A DNA stretch of 58,220 nt. Origin: Deltaproteobacteria bacterium (GTDB lineage: Bacteria > Myxococcota_A > Polyangia > Polyangiales > JADJMO01). Where the stretch lies: positions 1-58,220 of the forward strand of contig JACPFM010000049.1 in assembly GCA_016182965.1 (NCBI GenBank). The letters are read 5' to 3'. Position 1 is the first letter of the stretch. Each line of letters opens with the position of its first letter. The position numbers and the translations under genes were made by a program. Of the stretch, positions 39,549 through 47,618 are shown piece after piece. The notes beneath the pieces were generated by a model. It was not told the DNA's origin and made no database searches. It saw only the letters and a list, made by a program, of their open reading frames with translations.

Positions 39549-39649
39549 TGACGGGGCGCGGTCGACCTCGACCGCCGCGCGCCGACGAGCCGCGCACGGC
39601 CGACCCGGCATCGCTTTCGCAATCCATGCACGCACGGAAGGAGCGTGTG

Positions 39650-40015
39650 ATGGGAAACCTCAGAGAGCGAAACCTCCGTCAGGACGAGGCGGCGAAGGTC
39701 GGCCGCGAGAAGGCCAAAGACGAGCCTTCGCTCAACGAAGAGATCGACAAGCACGGTCATCACGCGACCGGCCTGCAGCTGGGGAACATCGGCAACCAGG
39801 AAGGCATCGCCCCGCTGACCGAGCAGGAGAAGCGCAACCGCGGCGAGTCGCACGCGCCGTCGGGCGGTGAGGCGGCGTGGCGCGAGGGCAAGCACCCGGG
39901 CGGCGTCGCGACGAGGCCGTCGGAGTCCCAGCCGGAGGTCCGTCGCGAGTCGCTCCCCGCGACGGCCGAGCGCTCTTCCAAGACCGGTGAGCAGACCCGG
40001 CCTTCACACCCGTGA
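39650..40015 (+). CDS. Small hydrophilic protein, unknown
   Basis: 121 residues from the ATG at 39650, with AAGGAG 6 nt upstream. Highly charged, no hydrophobic core, probably disordered (MGNLRERNLRQDEAAKVG; KHGHHATGLQLGNIGNQEG; SLPATAERSSKTGEQTR). It ends 4 nt before udgX, so the two are likely co-transcribed. Not recognised. Confidence 0.6.
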   Translation: MGNLRERNLRQDEAAKVGREKAKDEPSLNEEIDKHGHHATGLQLGNIGNQEGIAPLTEQEKRNRGESHAPSGGEAAWREGKHPGGVATRPSESQPEVRRESLPATAERSSKTGEQTRPSHP

Positions 40016-40019
40016 CGCC

Positions 40020-40676
40020 ATGGCCGCGTCGGACCGCTCGCTGACGGCGGAGATCTTCGTCCCGCCGAAGCCGACGCTGACGAAGCTGCGCGTCGCCGCG
40101 GCCGGGTGCACCGCGTGCCCGCTCCATCGGACCGGAACCCAGACGGTCTTCGGCGCGGGCGCGCGGAACGCGCCCATCATGCTCGTCGGCGAGCAGCCGG
40201 GCGATCAGGAGGATCGTGCGGGCGAGCCGTTCGTCGGGCCCGCGGGTCGCCTCCTCGACAAGGCGTTGCTGGCCGCGGGCATCGACCGCGCGCAGACGTA
40301 CGTCACGAACGTGGTGAAGCACTTCAAGTGGGAGCCGCGCGGCAAGCGGCGCATCCACAGCAAGCCCAACGTCTCGGAGATCCGCGCCTGTCGCCCGTGG
40401 CTCGATCACGAGATCGCGCTGGTGCGACCGCAGGTGCTCGTGTGCCTCGGGGCGACGGCGGCGCAGGCGCTGCTCGGCAAGGCGTTCAGGGTGACGCAGT
40501 CGCGCGGACGTCTGGTCTCGTCGCCGCTCGCGCCTCACGCGCTGGCGACGGTGCACCCCTCGTCGCTCTTGCGCGCGCCGGACGACGAGACAAGGCGCCG
40601 CGAGCTGGCGCGCTTCATCGACGATCTGCGCGTCGCCGCGCTGGCGATCGCGGAGCCGACCGTATCGTTGCACTGA
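40020..40676 (+). CDS. udgX: UdgX-type uracil-DNA glycosylase
   Basis: 218 residues. UDG-superfamily enzyme with Fe-S cluster; UdgX members excise uracil and remain covalently bound to the abasic DNA. Seen: GEQPGDQEDRAGEPFVGPAG (motif A, 57-76), the diagnostic loop GKRRIH (108-113) whose His113 corresponds to the crosslinking His of mycobacterial UdgX, and motif B HPSSLLR (179-185). Cysteines 30, 33 (CTACPL), 124 and 142 fit the four cluster ligands. Length matches the family. Four-base gap after the small hydrophilic gene. Dispersed repeat copy B starts about 40 bp after its stop. Confidence 0.9.
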   Translation: MAASDRSLTAEIFVPPKPTLTKLRVAAAGCTACPLHRTGTQTVFGAGARNAPIMLVGEQPGDQEDRAGEPFVGPAGRLLDKALLAAGIDRAQTYVTNVVKHFKWEPRGKRRIHSKPNVSEIRACRPWLDHEIALVRPQVLVCLGATAAQALLGKAFRVTQSRGRLVSSPLAPHALATVHPSSLLRAPDDETRRRELARFIDDLRVAALAIAEPTVSLH

Positions 40677-40717
40677 CACGCGCTCGCGGCCTCGGCGTCA
40701 GCCTGCCGTGTCGAAGT

Positions 40718-40829
40718 GGTCTCTGGCTGGGCGGTCGCGATTCTCGGGCATCCGCCATGTCGCTGCTCGCGAAGGCCGGGTCATCAGTCGTCAGTCATCA
40801 GTCATCAGTCGTCAGTCGTCAGTCGTCAG
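40718..40829 (+). repeat. Dispersed repeat, copy B: header plus seven heptamers
   Basis: GGTCTCTGG (from 40718), GGTCGCG, TTCTCGGGC, TCGCTGCTCGCGA (40760-40772), GGTCATCAG, then seven 7-bp units TCATCAG/TCGTCAG (40781-40829). Same order as the minus-strand copy A at 16097-16007; the 24 bases ending in GGTCAT match at 21 positions. It lies in the 557-bp gene-free stretch after udgX. Confidence 0.8.
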
Positions 40830-40877
40830 ACTCGAGACGAGACCTGCTCGACCGACGACCGAGACGCGGTGCGCCGT

Positions 40878-41238
40878 ACTAGTACCGCCGGCCGGAAATG
40901 TGGCCAGGGATCCGCGCTGCTGATACCCGCCGGCCCATGATCGATACCGCTCCGTGGGTGGCGATCAGGAGAGGCCAGCCACTCCGGCACGGACCGTCGG
41001 TCCCGCGCCACGACATCGACGATGCACGTTCGATGACGGAAGCGGTCACGGAAGCGGACGCGGTGACGGCAGCGGTAGCGACTGCCGGAGCGGACCACGG
41101 ATCGCGAGCCCATCCCGCTGACCGCTGCCGCCGCCGCTCACGCTTCCGCTCCCGCTTCCGCTCCCGCGCCCGCTACCGCTGCCGCGTACCGCGCTCATCG
41201 CTCGAAGTACGCGGACACTTCCGGCCAGCCGTACTAGT
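40878..41238. repeat. 361-bp segment bounded by 24-bp imperfect inverted repeats (MITE-like)
   Basis: Left end 40878-40901 and right end 41215-41238 are inverted copies matching at 21 of 24 positions, both ending in the palindrome ACTAGT. Inside is a second perfect 13-bp inverted repeat (GGCAGCGGTAGCG at 41068-41080, complement at 41171-41183) between GAAGCG-type and CGCTTC-type hexamers, so the whole can fold into one large hairpin. No coding gene seen inside. The right ACTAGT supplies the TAG stop of the thioesterase gene. Confidence 0.75.
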
Positions 41239-41677
41239 CGCCCGGATCGACCAGGAAGTGCGCGTTCGCCGCCGCGACCGGGCGGTTCCTGTCTTCCTGC
41301 CAGGCGATCGCGCGCACGCTGATGACGCGGCGGCCCTGCTTGGTGATCACGCCGGTCGCGTAGGTGTCGACCGCGCGCGCGGAGCGCAGGTAGTCGACCG
41401 TGACGTTGATGATCTTCGGCAGCACGATGGACTCGGCCGCGTAGAGCAGCTGGAACACCGCCGCCGATTCGAGCAGGCCGCCCACGGTGCCGCCGTGCAG
41501 CGCGGGGATGGTCGAGTTGCCGACCAGCATCGGCTGGAACGGAAGGTGGCAGATCATCTCGCCGCCTTGCGGCTCGAGCGACACGCCCATCCAACGCGCG
41601 TAGGGGACGGCCTCGGTCATCGGCCGCCAGTCGCCGGTGCGGCGGGCCGCCTCGAGGATGTCGCGCAGCGAGCTCAC
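41234..41677 (-). CDS. PaaI-family hotdog thioesterase (1)
   Basis: 147 residues from a GTG at 41677. Hotdog-fold acyl-CoA thioesterase of the PaaI type: ARWMGVSLEPQGGEMICHLPF and the signature LVGNSTIPALHGGTVGGLLESAA (His-Gly-Gly loop plus acidic residue) followed by VTVDYLRSA strands. These enzymes hydrolyse aryl- or medium-chain acyl-CoAs; substrate unknown. 22 bp after the next thioesterase, same strand: a two-gene operon of paralogues. Its TAG stop lies within the inverted repeat of the 361-bp segment. Confidence 0.88.
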   Translation of the reverse strand: MSSLRDILEAARRTGDWRPMTEAVPYARWMGVSLEPQGGEMICHLPFQPMLVGNSTIPALHGGTVGGLLESAAVFQLLYAAESIVLPKIINVTVDYLRSARAVDTYATGVITKQGRRVISVRAIAWQEDRNRPVAAANAHFLVDPGD

Positions 41678-41699
41678 GGTCCCCCCGCGTGAGCGGAGC

Positions 41700-42191
41700 T
41701 CACGACCCCCCGCGCGTGACGACGGGCTTGCCCTTGGTCGACAGCATGAAGGTCGCCGCGCACGAGGCGATGGGGTCGTCGGGCGTGTCGTGGTAGGCGA
41801 CGCCGCGCACGAACGCGACGTTGCGCCCGAGCTTGTAGCACTCGGTGCGCGCGATCACGTCGCGGCGCGGGCTGGCCATCTTCAGGTAGTCGATGCGGAG
41901 ATCGAGCGTGGCGATGGGGATGGGCGAGGGCAGCGCGAGGAACACCGACGCGCCGCCGCACGCGTCGAGCAGCGAGGTGATGACGCCGCCGTGCAGCACG
42001 CCCGTCTCGGAGTTGCCGACGAGGTGCTCCGCCCAGGGCAGCTTCAGCACGCACATGCCGGGCGCGCAGTCGATCGCCGTCAGGCCGAGCGCGTCGTTGT
42101 AGGGGACCATCTTCCGGAAGCCCTGATCGAGCAGCGGAAGCACGCGCTCTTTGTCGAACGGCCGGTCGGACATCCGTCGTCCGATGGACAT
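41700..42191 (-). CDS. PaaI-family hotdog thioesterase (2)
   Basis: 163 residues. The ATG at 42191 is preferred because GGAAGGA lies 10 nt upstream, although the ATG at 42173 (MSDRPFDKERV) is also possible. Hotdog motif HLVGNSETGVLHGGVITSLLD, then DLRIDYLKMASPRRD. Paralogue of the adjacent gene; two such subunits could form a hetero-oligomer, since hotdog enzymes work as dimers. Divergent from the 42212 gene with only 20 bp between starts. Confidence 0.88.
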   Translation of the reverse strand: MSIGRRMSDRPFDKERVLPLLDQGFRKMVPYNDALGLTAIDCAPGMCVLKLPWAEHLVGNSETGVLHGGVITSLLDACGGASVFLALPSPIPIATLDLRIDYLKMASPRRDVIARTECYKLGRNVAFVRGVAYHDTPDDPIASCAATFMLSTKGKPVVTRGGS

Positions 42192-42197
42192 AGCACG

Positions 42198-42203
42198 AGT
42201 ATC
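42198..42203 (-). promoter_or_regulatory. Candidate -10 element (GATACT) for the thioesterase pair
   Basis: On the minus strand GATACT is followed by six bases and the ATG at 42191. On the other strand the same bases lie about 9 nt before the GTG at 42212. Confidence 0.4.
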
Positions 42204-42211
42204 CTTCCGCC

Positions 42212-43267
42212 GTGCCGACTCCGCTCACGCACGCCATCCGTGCGGCCGAACTGGCGCTGCGGCTCGCCTACTTCGCGCTCGCCCCGGCGCTGCTCGTCTG
42301 GGTCGCCACGCTGTTCCCGATCCTCGGCGTGGTGGTGAGCGTCGGCGTCGCGCTCGCGGTGTTCGCGTTCGCGTCGGTGGTGCGCGGGTGGATCGACCGG
42401 CGTCCGTGGCTCGGGCTGCTCCTCGGCGGTCAGCTGCGCTTCGAGGAGTTCTACAAGCGGCACCCGCCGCGATCGTTCCTCTACTACGTGTTCTACCCGC
42501 TGCTCGCGCCCTACTGGCTGGTCAACCGCGTGGCGCGCGAGGAGCTCGGGCTCTACCGCGGCATGAGCCTCGTCGGCCTGCTCATCCTGCTCGGCAGCGC
42601 CGCGTGGGAGTTCGTCCGCAAGTGGCAGCCCGAGATCCCGCTCCGGCCGTTCGTGCACGTCTGGCTGTTGGTGTTCGCGATCCAGGCGGTGGTCGCGGTC
42701 GTGATCGTGATGCCGCTCGCCACCACCCTCGTGACCCTCAAGCTGCAGGGGCGCTCGGGGGCGCTCGGCGCGCTGCTCGCGGTCGCCACCGCGTCGACGG
42801 CCGCGGCGACGGTCATCGTCGCGGCGCGGCGCCACGAGGTGGTCCAGCTGCCGACCGGCGATCGCATGTTGCTGCGCACGCAGCACGCATGGAGGCCCGC
42901 GCGCAAGCTGCGCGAGGAGGCGCTGCGGCGCGCGATGGCGTCGATCGCGCTCGGCGACGCCGAGGCGCTGGAGGAGCCGACCGCGGTCGAGATCTTCGGC
43001 CGCCCCCTGGCCGACGCGCGCGACTCGCTGCGCAGGCTCTACCGTGAAGACGAGCTGCCGTGCTTCCACCTGGCGGCGTTCCGGCCGAAGAAGGGTCAGC
43101 GGCTCCTGGTCTTGTTCGGCGTCGGGAGCACCGGCGGCGGGCGCCTGCGCGCCGCCACGCGCACGCTGGTGTGGCTCGGCGTGCGGTCCGACGGCGGGAT
43201 CGTCGACGATCCGAACCTGCTGCCGCCCGGAGCGCTGCTGGCGATGAGGAAGATCGCGCAGCGTTGA
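42212..43267 (+). CDS. Membrane protein, unknown function
   Basis: 351 residues from the GTG at 42212. About five or six hydrophobic helices in the first 200 residues (LAYFALAPALLVWVATLFPI; VVVSVGVALAVFAFASVV; FVHVWLLVFAIQAVVAVVIV; ALLAVATASTAAATVIV) with conserved-looking aromatic loops (YKRHPPRSFLYYVFYPLLAP), then a soluble C-terminal domain of about 140 residues (RRAMASIALGDAEALEEP; LVLFGVGSTGGGRLRAATRT). No recognised family. Followed after 18 bp by the phytochelatin-synthase-like gene. Confidence 0.75.
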   Translation: MPTPLTHAIRAAELALRLAYFALAPALLVWVATLFPILGVVVSVGVALAVFAFASVVRGWIDRRPWLGLLLGGQLRFEEFYKRHPPRSFLYYVFYPLLAPYWLVNRVAREELGLYRGMSLVGLLILLGSAAWEFVRKWQPEIPLRPFVHVWLLVFAIQAVVAVVIVMPLATTLVTLKLQGRSGALGALLAVATASTAAATVIVAARRHEVVQLPTGDRMLLRTQHAWRPARKLREEALRRAMASIALGDAEALEEPTAVEIFGRPLADARDSLRRLYREDELPCFHLAAFRPKKGQRLLVLFGVGSTGGGRLRAATRTLVWLGVRSDGGIVDDPNLLPPGALLAMRKIAQR

Positions 43268-43273
43268 TCGTAT

Positions 43274-43279
43274 TACAGT
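43274..43279 (+). promoter_or_regulatory. Candidate -10 element (TACAGT) for the phytochelatin-synthase-like gene
   Basis: TACAGT ends 6 nt before the ATG at 43286. A TTGATC at 43264 is too close to act as its -35 box. Confidence 0.4.
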
Positions 43280-43285
43280 GCGCCC

Positions 43286-44149
43286 ATGCGCCGGTCGCTG
43301 CTCGCGTTCGTCTCCTTCGGGCTCGTCGCGCTGGCTTCGCGCAGCGCGCGCGCGCAGCACGCGCCGCTCCCGCCGGAGGTCATCGCGCTCGACTCGCCCG
43401 AGGGCGAGCGGCTCCTCTCGGAGTCGACGGCCAAGGCCGACTTCGTGCGCCTTGTGTCGACGTACGTCACGCAGGAGCAGCCGACGTTCTGCGGCGTCGC
43501 GAGCGCGGTGACCGTCCTCAACGCGCTGCCGATCCAGCAGCCGCTGACCGAGCTCGGTCGCATGTACTCGCAGCAGTCGTTCTTCGCCGAGACGACCCGC
43601 GCGGTGATCACCCCCGAGCAGGCCGGCAAGACGGGCTTGACGCTGGCGCGGCTCGCGAACGCCCTGCAGACGCACCCGACGATCGTCGAGCTGACCTACG
43701 GGAGCGACGTGTCGCTCGACGACCTGCGCGCGCGGCTGTCGAAGAACCTCGCCACCGCCGACGACTACGTGATCGTCAACTACCAGCGCGGCGAGCTCGG
43801 TCAGGAATCGGTGGGGCACATCTCGCCGCTCGGCGCCTACCACGCCGGCAGCGACCGCTTCCTCGTGCTCGACGTCGCGCGCTACAAGTACCCGCCCCAC
43901 TGGGTGTACGCCGACACGCTGCACCGCGCGATGCGCTCGACCGACATCATCTCGGGCAAGTCGCGGGGCTTCCTCGTGATCAAGGGCACGAAGGTGCCGA
44001 AGGGACCGATGTTCGCGTCGCCGGGCCGCAGGCCGACGATGATCCTCGGCGGGATCATCGCCGCGGCGTTCTTCGTCGGCGTGGGCGTGGGGCTGCTGCT
44101 CGGGAGGTTGCGCGTGAAGCCGGCGGCGCCCGACGCCTCGAAGAACTGA
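43286..44149 (+). CDS. Secreted, C-terminally anchored phytochelatin-synthase-like protein
   Basis: 287 residues. Papain-like phytochelatin synthase domain: QPTFCGVAS with Cys69, VGHISPLGAY with His178 and LDVARYKYPPHWV with Asp196, the Cys-His-Asp triad. Bacterial half-size enzymes of this family hydrolyse glutathione to gamma-Glu-Cys or make little phytochelatin. The N terminus is a signal peptide (LLAFVSFGLVALASRSARAQ), and the C terminus has a membrane helix (MILGGIIAAAFFVGVGVGLLLG) and short basic tail, so the catalytic domain faces the periplasm. A metal-stress or glutathione-salvage role is inference. Confidence 0.88.
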   Translation: MRRSLLAFVSFGLVALASRSARAQHAPLPPEVIALDSPEGERLLSESTAKADFVRLVSTYVTQEQPTFCGVASAVTVLNALPIQQPLTELGRMYSQQSFFAETTRAVITPEQAGKTGLTLARLANALQTHPTIVELTYGSDVSLDDLRARLSKNLATADDYVIVNYQRGELGQESVGHISPLGAYHAGSDRFLVLDVARYKYPPHWVYADTLHRAMRSTDIISGKSRGFLVIKGTKVPKGPMFASPGRRPTMILGGIIAAAFFVGVGVGLLLGRLRVKPAAPDASKN

Positions 44150-44329
44150 CGCGCAGCCGTCCGAGCGGCGCTCGAGTCGAGGCACGAAGTGAGCGGGGCG
44201 ATGCCTCGAGGCCTCACTGAAGCTCACGGAACCAGGCGAGCGGCGGCGCCCGACGGACGAGAATTCCGGTCTGGTCGTGAGCCGCTCGCCTCCGTCGCGA
44301 CGAGCACGACTCATGCTCCAAGACGGCGC

Positions 44330-46081
44330 ATGGCGCCGTCGGACACGCGGAGAGAGGTGGCCGCGACCGGCCTCGGATCGCTCTTTCCCGCGGCCAGGAC
44401 GCCGCGACGGATCGGCCCGTACCGCGTGCTCGGCGCGCTCCGCGTCGAGGGCAGCGCGGAGGTGTTCCTCGCGCGGGAGGAGGGTCCGCTCGGATTCCGG
44501 CGTGAGTTGACCTTGCGATGCGTGCGCACGGAGGCCGCGGCAGGGGCCGGCGCCACCGCGCTGCGCTCGGCGGAGCTCGCGCGCGAAGCACGGATCTGCG
44601 GCCGGCTCGATCACCCCGCCATCGTGCGGGTCGTCGACTTCTTCGCCGATCGCGATCGCCTGGTCCTCGCGGTCGAGGGCGCCGAGGCGGTGACGCTGGA
44701 GGACCTCCTCGTGCAGCTCCTCGGGCGCGACGAGCGTCTGTCGGACGCGGCCGTCGCGTTCGTGATCGCGACCGTCGCCGAGGCGCTCGCGCACGCGCAC
44801 GCGATGACCGACGACGCCGGCGCGCCGACGCCGGTGCTGCATCGGGGCGTCTCGCCGTCGGCGATCGTGATCGCCGAAGGCGGCTCGGTGAAGCTCTCCG
44901 GCTTCGGGGTCGCGCAGATCCTCGACTCGACGAGCGACTCCTCGGTCGGGCGCGCGCACGTGGGACGCAGACGCCTCCCTCCGGAGGAGGCCGCCGGCGC
45001 GCCGCCGTCGACGCGGGGCGACGTGTGGGCGATCGGCACGCTGGCGCTCCAGCTGCTCGGCGAGCACGACCCGGTCGCGGCGGCGCTGCACCACACCATC
45101 GCGGTCCCCAAGCTGGCCTCGCTCCGCCCCGATCTTCCGCGCGAGCTCAGCGCCGCGCTCGACGCCGCCGCCCACCGCGATCCCGACAAGCGGCTGACCT
45201 GCGCGGTGCTCGCGCGCTGGATCGCGCGGGCCTCGGACCTCGAGGAGGGACGGCGCGATCTGCGCGCGTGCGTCGAGGCGATCTACGGCGCCCTGCAGCG
45301 GGCGGAGCCGCCTCCCACCGAGCACCGCTCGCGCCGGCGGATCCGCGCGCTGCGGCGCGGCGCGCCCGATCGCCGGCAGGTCCGTGACCGCCTGAGGACC
45401 GCCGCAGAGACGATCGACGAGCCGTCGACCCTCGAGCTTGCGCCCGAAGATCTCGCGGATGAAATCGAGGTGCAGGTCGACCTCGAGCCGCCGATGGAGC
45501 CCTCGCCGGAGCCCTTCGCGCTTCGAGTGCTCCAGGCGCCCGTCCACGCGCGCGCGTCCACGCCGTGCGTGGCGGTCACCTCGACCCCGTTCGTGGCGGT
45601 CACCTCGACCCCGCGCGCGCGGGTCGGGGCGCGCGCCCTCCTCTTCGTGCTCGCGGTCGCGACGATCGGGCTCGCCACGCACGGCCGTCTCGACACCGAC
45701 CGGGCCGCGCGCGCGCGGGAGCTCCGAGAGCGAGCGCTGCTCGCCGCCGCGACGCCGCCTGCACCCGCGCCGAGCGACGTCTCGCCGTCGCAGGCCCCGA
45801 CGACCGCGCCGCTCACGCCGCCGAACCGCAAGCTCCCGAACGAGCTCGGATGGCTGCACGTTCACGCGTCCGGCGCGCAGGGCCGCGTCTTCGTCGCCGC
45901 TCGCCCGTGGGGCGCGCCGGAGGAGACGATCATGGCGCCGTGCGGGCGCCTCTACGTGAACGTCGCGAAGGTCGACACCAAGGGCCGCTGGGCGGGGTGG
46001 ACGGCGTACGGGAAGATCGCCGCGATCCCGTGCGACGGGACCGTCGCCGAGGTCTCGCTGCGCAGGCCGAGCGACGACTGA
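44330..46081 (+). CDS. Membrane-anchored pseudokinase
   Basis: 583 residues from the ATG at 44330 (frame open from 44189; no good Shine-Dalgarno at either). Residues about 28-350 have the Ser/Thr kinase pattern of myxobacteria (GPYRVLGALRVEGSAEVFLA; LDHPAIVRVVDFF) but catalytic residues are gone: VAIK Lys is Arg63, HRDxKPxN reads HRGVSPSA (Asp to Gly173, Lys to Ser175, Asn to Ala178), DFG reads GFG (Asp to Gly191). So a pseudokinase. A linker with VAVTSTP repeats, one membrane helix (about 434-452) and a ~120-residue extracytoplasmic domain (GWLHVHASGAQGRVFVAARPWG) follow. Likely a binding or scaffold receptor. Confidence 0.85.
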   Translation: MAPSDTRREVAATGLGSLFPAARTPRRIGPYRVLGALRVEGSAEVFLAREEGPLGFRRELTLRCVRTEAAAGAGATALRSAELAREARICGRLDHPAIVRVVDFFADRDRLVLAVEGAEAVTLEDLLVQLLGRDERLSDAAVAFVIATVAEALAHAHAMTDDAGAPTPVLHRGVSPSAIVIAEGGSVKLSGFGVAQILDSTSDSSVGRAHVGRRRLPPEEAAGAPPSTRGDVWAIGTLALQLLGEHDPVAAALHHTIAVPKLASLRPDLPRELSAALDAAAHRDPDKRLTCAVLARWIARASDLEEGRRDLRACVEAIYGALQRAEPPPTEHRSRRRIRALRRGAPDRRQVRDRLRTAAETIDEPSTLELAPEDLADEIEVQVDLEPPMEPSPEPFALRVLQAPVHARASTPCVAVTSTPFVAVTSTPRARVGARALLFVLAVATIGLATHGRLDTDRAARARELRERALLAAATPPAPAPSDVSPSQAPTTAPLTPPNRKLPNELGWLHVHASGAQGRVFVAARPWGAPEETIMAPCGRLYVNVAKVDTKGRWAGWTAYGKIAAIPCDGTVAEVSLRRPSDD

Positions 46082-46096
46082 AAACGTGTCGGAAGA

Positions 46097-46136
46097 GCCT
46101 GGAGTCAGGGGCCTTCCGCACGCAAGGCCTCCAGGC
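46097..46136. terminator. Nested hairpin between the pseudokinase and lipoprotein genes
   Basis: Outer stem GCCTGGAG (46097-46104) / CTCCAGGC (46129-46136) and inner stem GGCCTT (46110-46115) / AAGGCC (46124-46129). 16 bp after the pseudokinase stop; no T run follows. Possibly a terminator or attenuator. Confidence 0.4.
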
Positions 46137-46172
46137 GAGGCGACCGCGGCGACCGCGGCGACCGGACGGCGG

Positions 46173-46178
46173 TACCAT
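46173..46178 (+). promoter_or_regulatory. Candidate -10 element (TACCAT) for the 46185 lipoprotein gene
   Basis: TACCAT ends 6 nt before the ATG at 46185, the same arrangement as at 35825. Confidence 0.45.
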
Positions 46179-46184
46179 GGGGCG

Positions 46185-47072
46185 ATGCGCGCCCCGCTCG
46201 TCTTCTGCGTCGCGCTGCTCGGGTGCGGGTTCCCCGAGTTCCGCTTCGCCGAGACCGGCGCGCCCGCTCTCGACGCGGCGAGCGACGACGGGGACGTCGC
46301 CGTCGAAGCCGACGCCGACGCCGACGCGGAGGTGGCGGATGCCCGCACCGACGCGACCAGCGGCGACGCCGACGCGACGTCCGACGCGCCTTCCGATGCT
46401 GCGCTCGACGCGCCGAAGGCCGGGTGCGCCGCGTTCCCCACGGCGACCTTCTGCGCCGACTTCGACGACGTCTCGTCGCCGAGCGGCGGGTGGACCGCCG
46501 CCGAGATCACCCCGTCCGGCAGCCTGACGCTCGAGAGCGGGGCCGGGCGATCGCTCCCGAACGCGCTCCTCGCGGCGACCACGCCGAGCAGCACGGCGAC
46601 GCTGGTCATGGCCTATGTCCACCGCCAGCTGACCGCGCCGGCCGCGACGACGCCGATGCAGCTCGACGCGTGGTTCAAGCTCGATCAGGCGGTGTTCCCG
46701 ACGACCGCCGGGAGCACGTTCCTCTTCAAGCTCGAGCGCACCGGGAGCGACGGCGACGGCGTGACGCTATCGCTCGATCGGACGGGATTCTTCGCCGAGC
46801 GCATCGGCGTGAGCTACGAGCGGTATCCGATCATGCGCGCGGTGAAGCCCGGCGTGTGGATGCACCTGCGCATGGACGTCGTCCTGCACACGACCGCCGG
46901 GGCGCTGACGATCTACATCGACGACATGACCAAGTCGGTCGTCGCGGCGGCCGGCGTCTCCACCGTGAAGTCCGACGCGACGGCGCGCTCCGTGATCGTG
47001 GGCCTGTTCAGCGACCGCGCGACCAGTCCCTTCCAGGCGCGCTTCGACGACGTGGCGCTGTGGTTCCGCTGA
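46185..47072 (+). CDS. Lipoprotein with LamG/concanavalin-like domain
   Basis: 295 residues. The ATG at 46185 opens MRAPLVFCVALLGC (Cys14), then a strongly acidic Asp/Ala linker (about 30-85). Residues about 90-295 are a beta-sandwich: TFCADFDDV, QLDAWFKLD, STFLFKLERTGSDGDGV, PGVWMHLRMDV, ALTIYIDD, FQARFDDVALWF, the strand order of LamG/concanavalin-like lectins. Glycan binding is inferred from the fold. Its stop abuts the stop of the 61-residue minus-strand gene. Confidence 0.8.
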   Translation: MRAPLVFCVALLGCGFPEFRFAETGAPALDAASDDGDVAVEADADADAEVADARTDATSGDADATSDAPSDAALDAPKAGCAAFPTATFCADFDDVSSPSGGWTAAEITPSGSLTLESGAGRSLPNALLAATTPSSTATLVMAYVHRQLTAPAATTPMQLDAWFKLDQAVFPTTAGSTFLFKLERTGSDGDGVTLSLDRTGFFAERIGVSYERYPIMRAVKPGVWMHLRMDVVLHTTAGALTIYIDDMTKSVVAAAGVSTVKSDATARSVIVGLFSDRATSPFQARFDDVALWFR

Positions 47073-47258
47073 TCAGCCTTCGCTGATCGGCTGCGGCCCC
47101 GGGACGATGCCGGCGATGTCGGGATCCTCGCCGGGCGCGCCGTCGGTGCGCTTGGCGCGCTCCTCCTTCCGCGCCTTGCGGTCGACTTCCTTCGCCTTCT
47201 GGCGCTCCTGTCGAGCGCGCTCCTTGTCGCGTTTGCGGAATGTGGTCTGTCCTGCCAA
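47073..47258 (-). CDS. Small charged protein, unknown
   Basis: 61 residues from a TTG at 47258 with AGGAG about 9 nt upstream. MAGQTTFRKRDKERARQERQ and the next residues form a highly charged Arg/Lys/Glu helix, then an acidic/Pro tail (DPDIAGIVPGPQPISEG). 18 bp after the 113-residue gene, same strand. The helix suggests nucleic-acid or ribosome contact, but this is a guess. Confidence 0.6.
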   Translation of the reverse strand: MAGQTTFRKRDKERARQERQKAKEVDRKARKEERAKRTDGAPGEDPDIAGIVPGPQPISEG

Positions 47259-47276
47259 GTGATCTGCTCCTGGTCC

Positions 47277-47618
47277 TCAGATGGCGCGCACCGCGGTGAG
47301 CGCTCGCGCCACCGCTTCCCAATCGAACGTGGGCAGGCCGCGCACGCCGCAGTCGGCCACCCACTGCACTCCGGTCATGCGCAACGCGTCGGCCTTCGTC
47401 GTGGCCGAATGCTCGACTGCCGTGCCGGGGACGACGTTCGACGACGCCTCGACGCACCACTGCGCGCTGCCGTCGTCGGTCGAACGCTCGCTGATCAGGA
47501 GCGTGAGCCGCGCGCCGTGCTGGCGCAGCTCGTAGACCATGCCGGCGCGCGTGCGGAACTGATCGGTGATCCGCAGCCGATCGGTCCCGTCGTCCGTCTT
47601 CCCGGCGCGCTCACGCAT
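47277..47618 (-). CDS. Conserved-looking small protein, unknown
   Basis: 113 residues from the ATG at 47618, overlapping the stop of the upstream zinc-ribbon gene by 8 nt. Strand-rich centre (GMVYELRQHGARLTLLISER; AQWCVEASSNVV) and C-terminal helix (FDWEAVARALTAV). Two cysteines. No signal or membrane helix. Probably co-translated with its neighbours at 47611 and 47073. Confidence 0.6.
   Translation of the reverse strand: MRERAGKTDDGTDRLRITDQFRTRAGMVYELRQHGARLTLLISERSTDDGSAQWCVEASSNVVPGTAVEHSATTKADALRMTGVQWVADCGVRGLPTFDWEAVARALTAVRAI

Noticed and set aside
42080..46609. 1509-codon minus-strand open frame
   Set aside because: Antisense to four genes with clear signal peptides or catalytic motifs; composition of a shadow frame.
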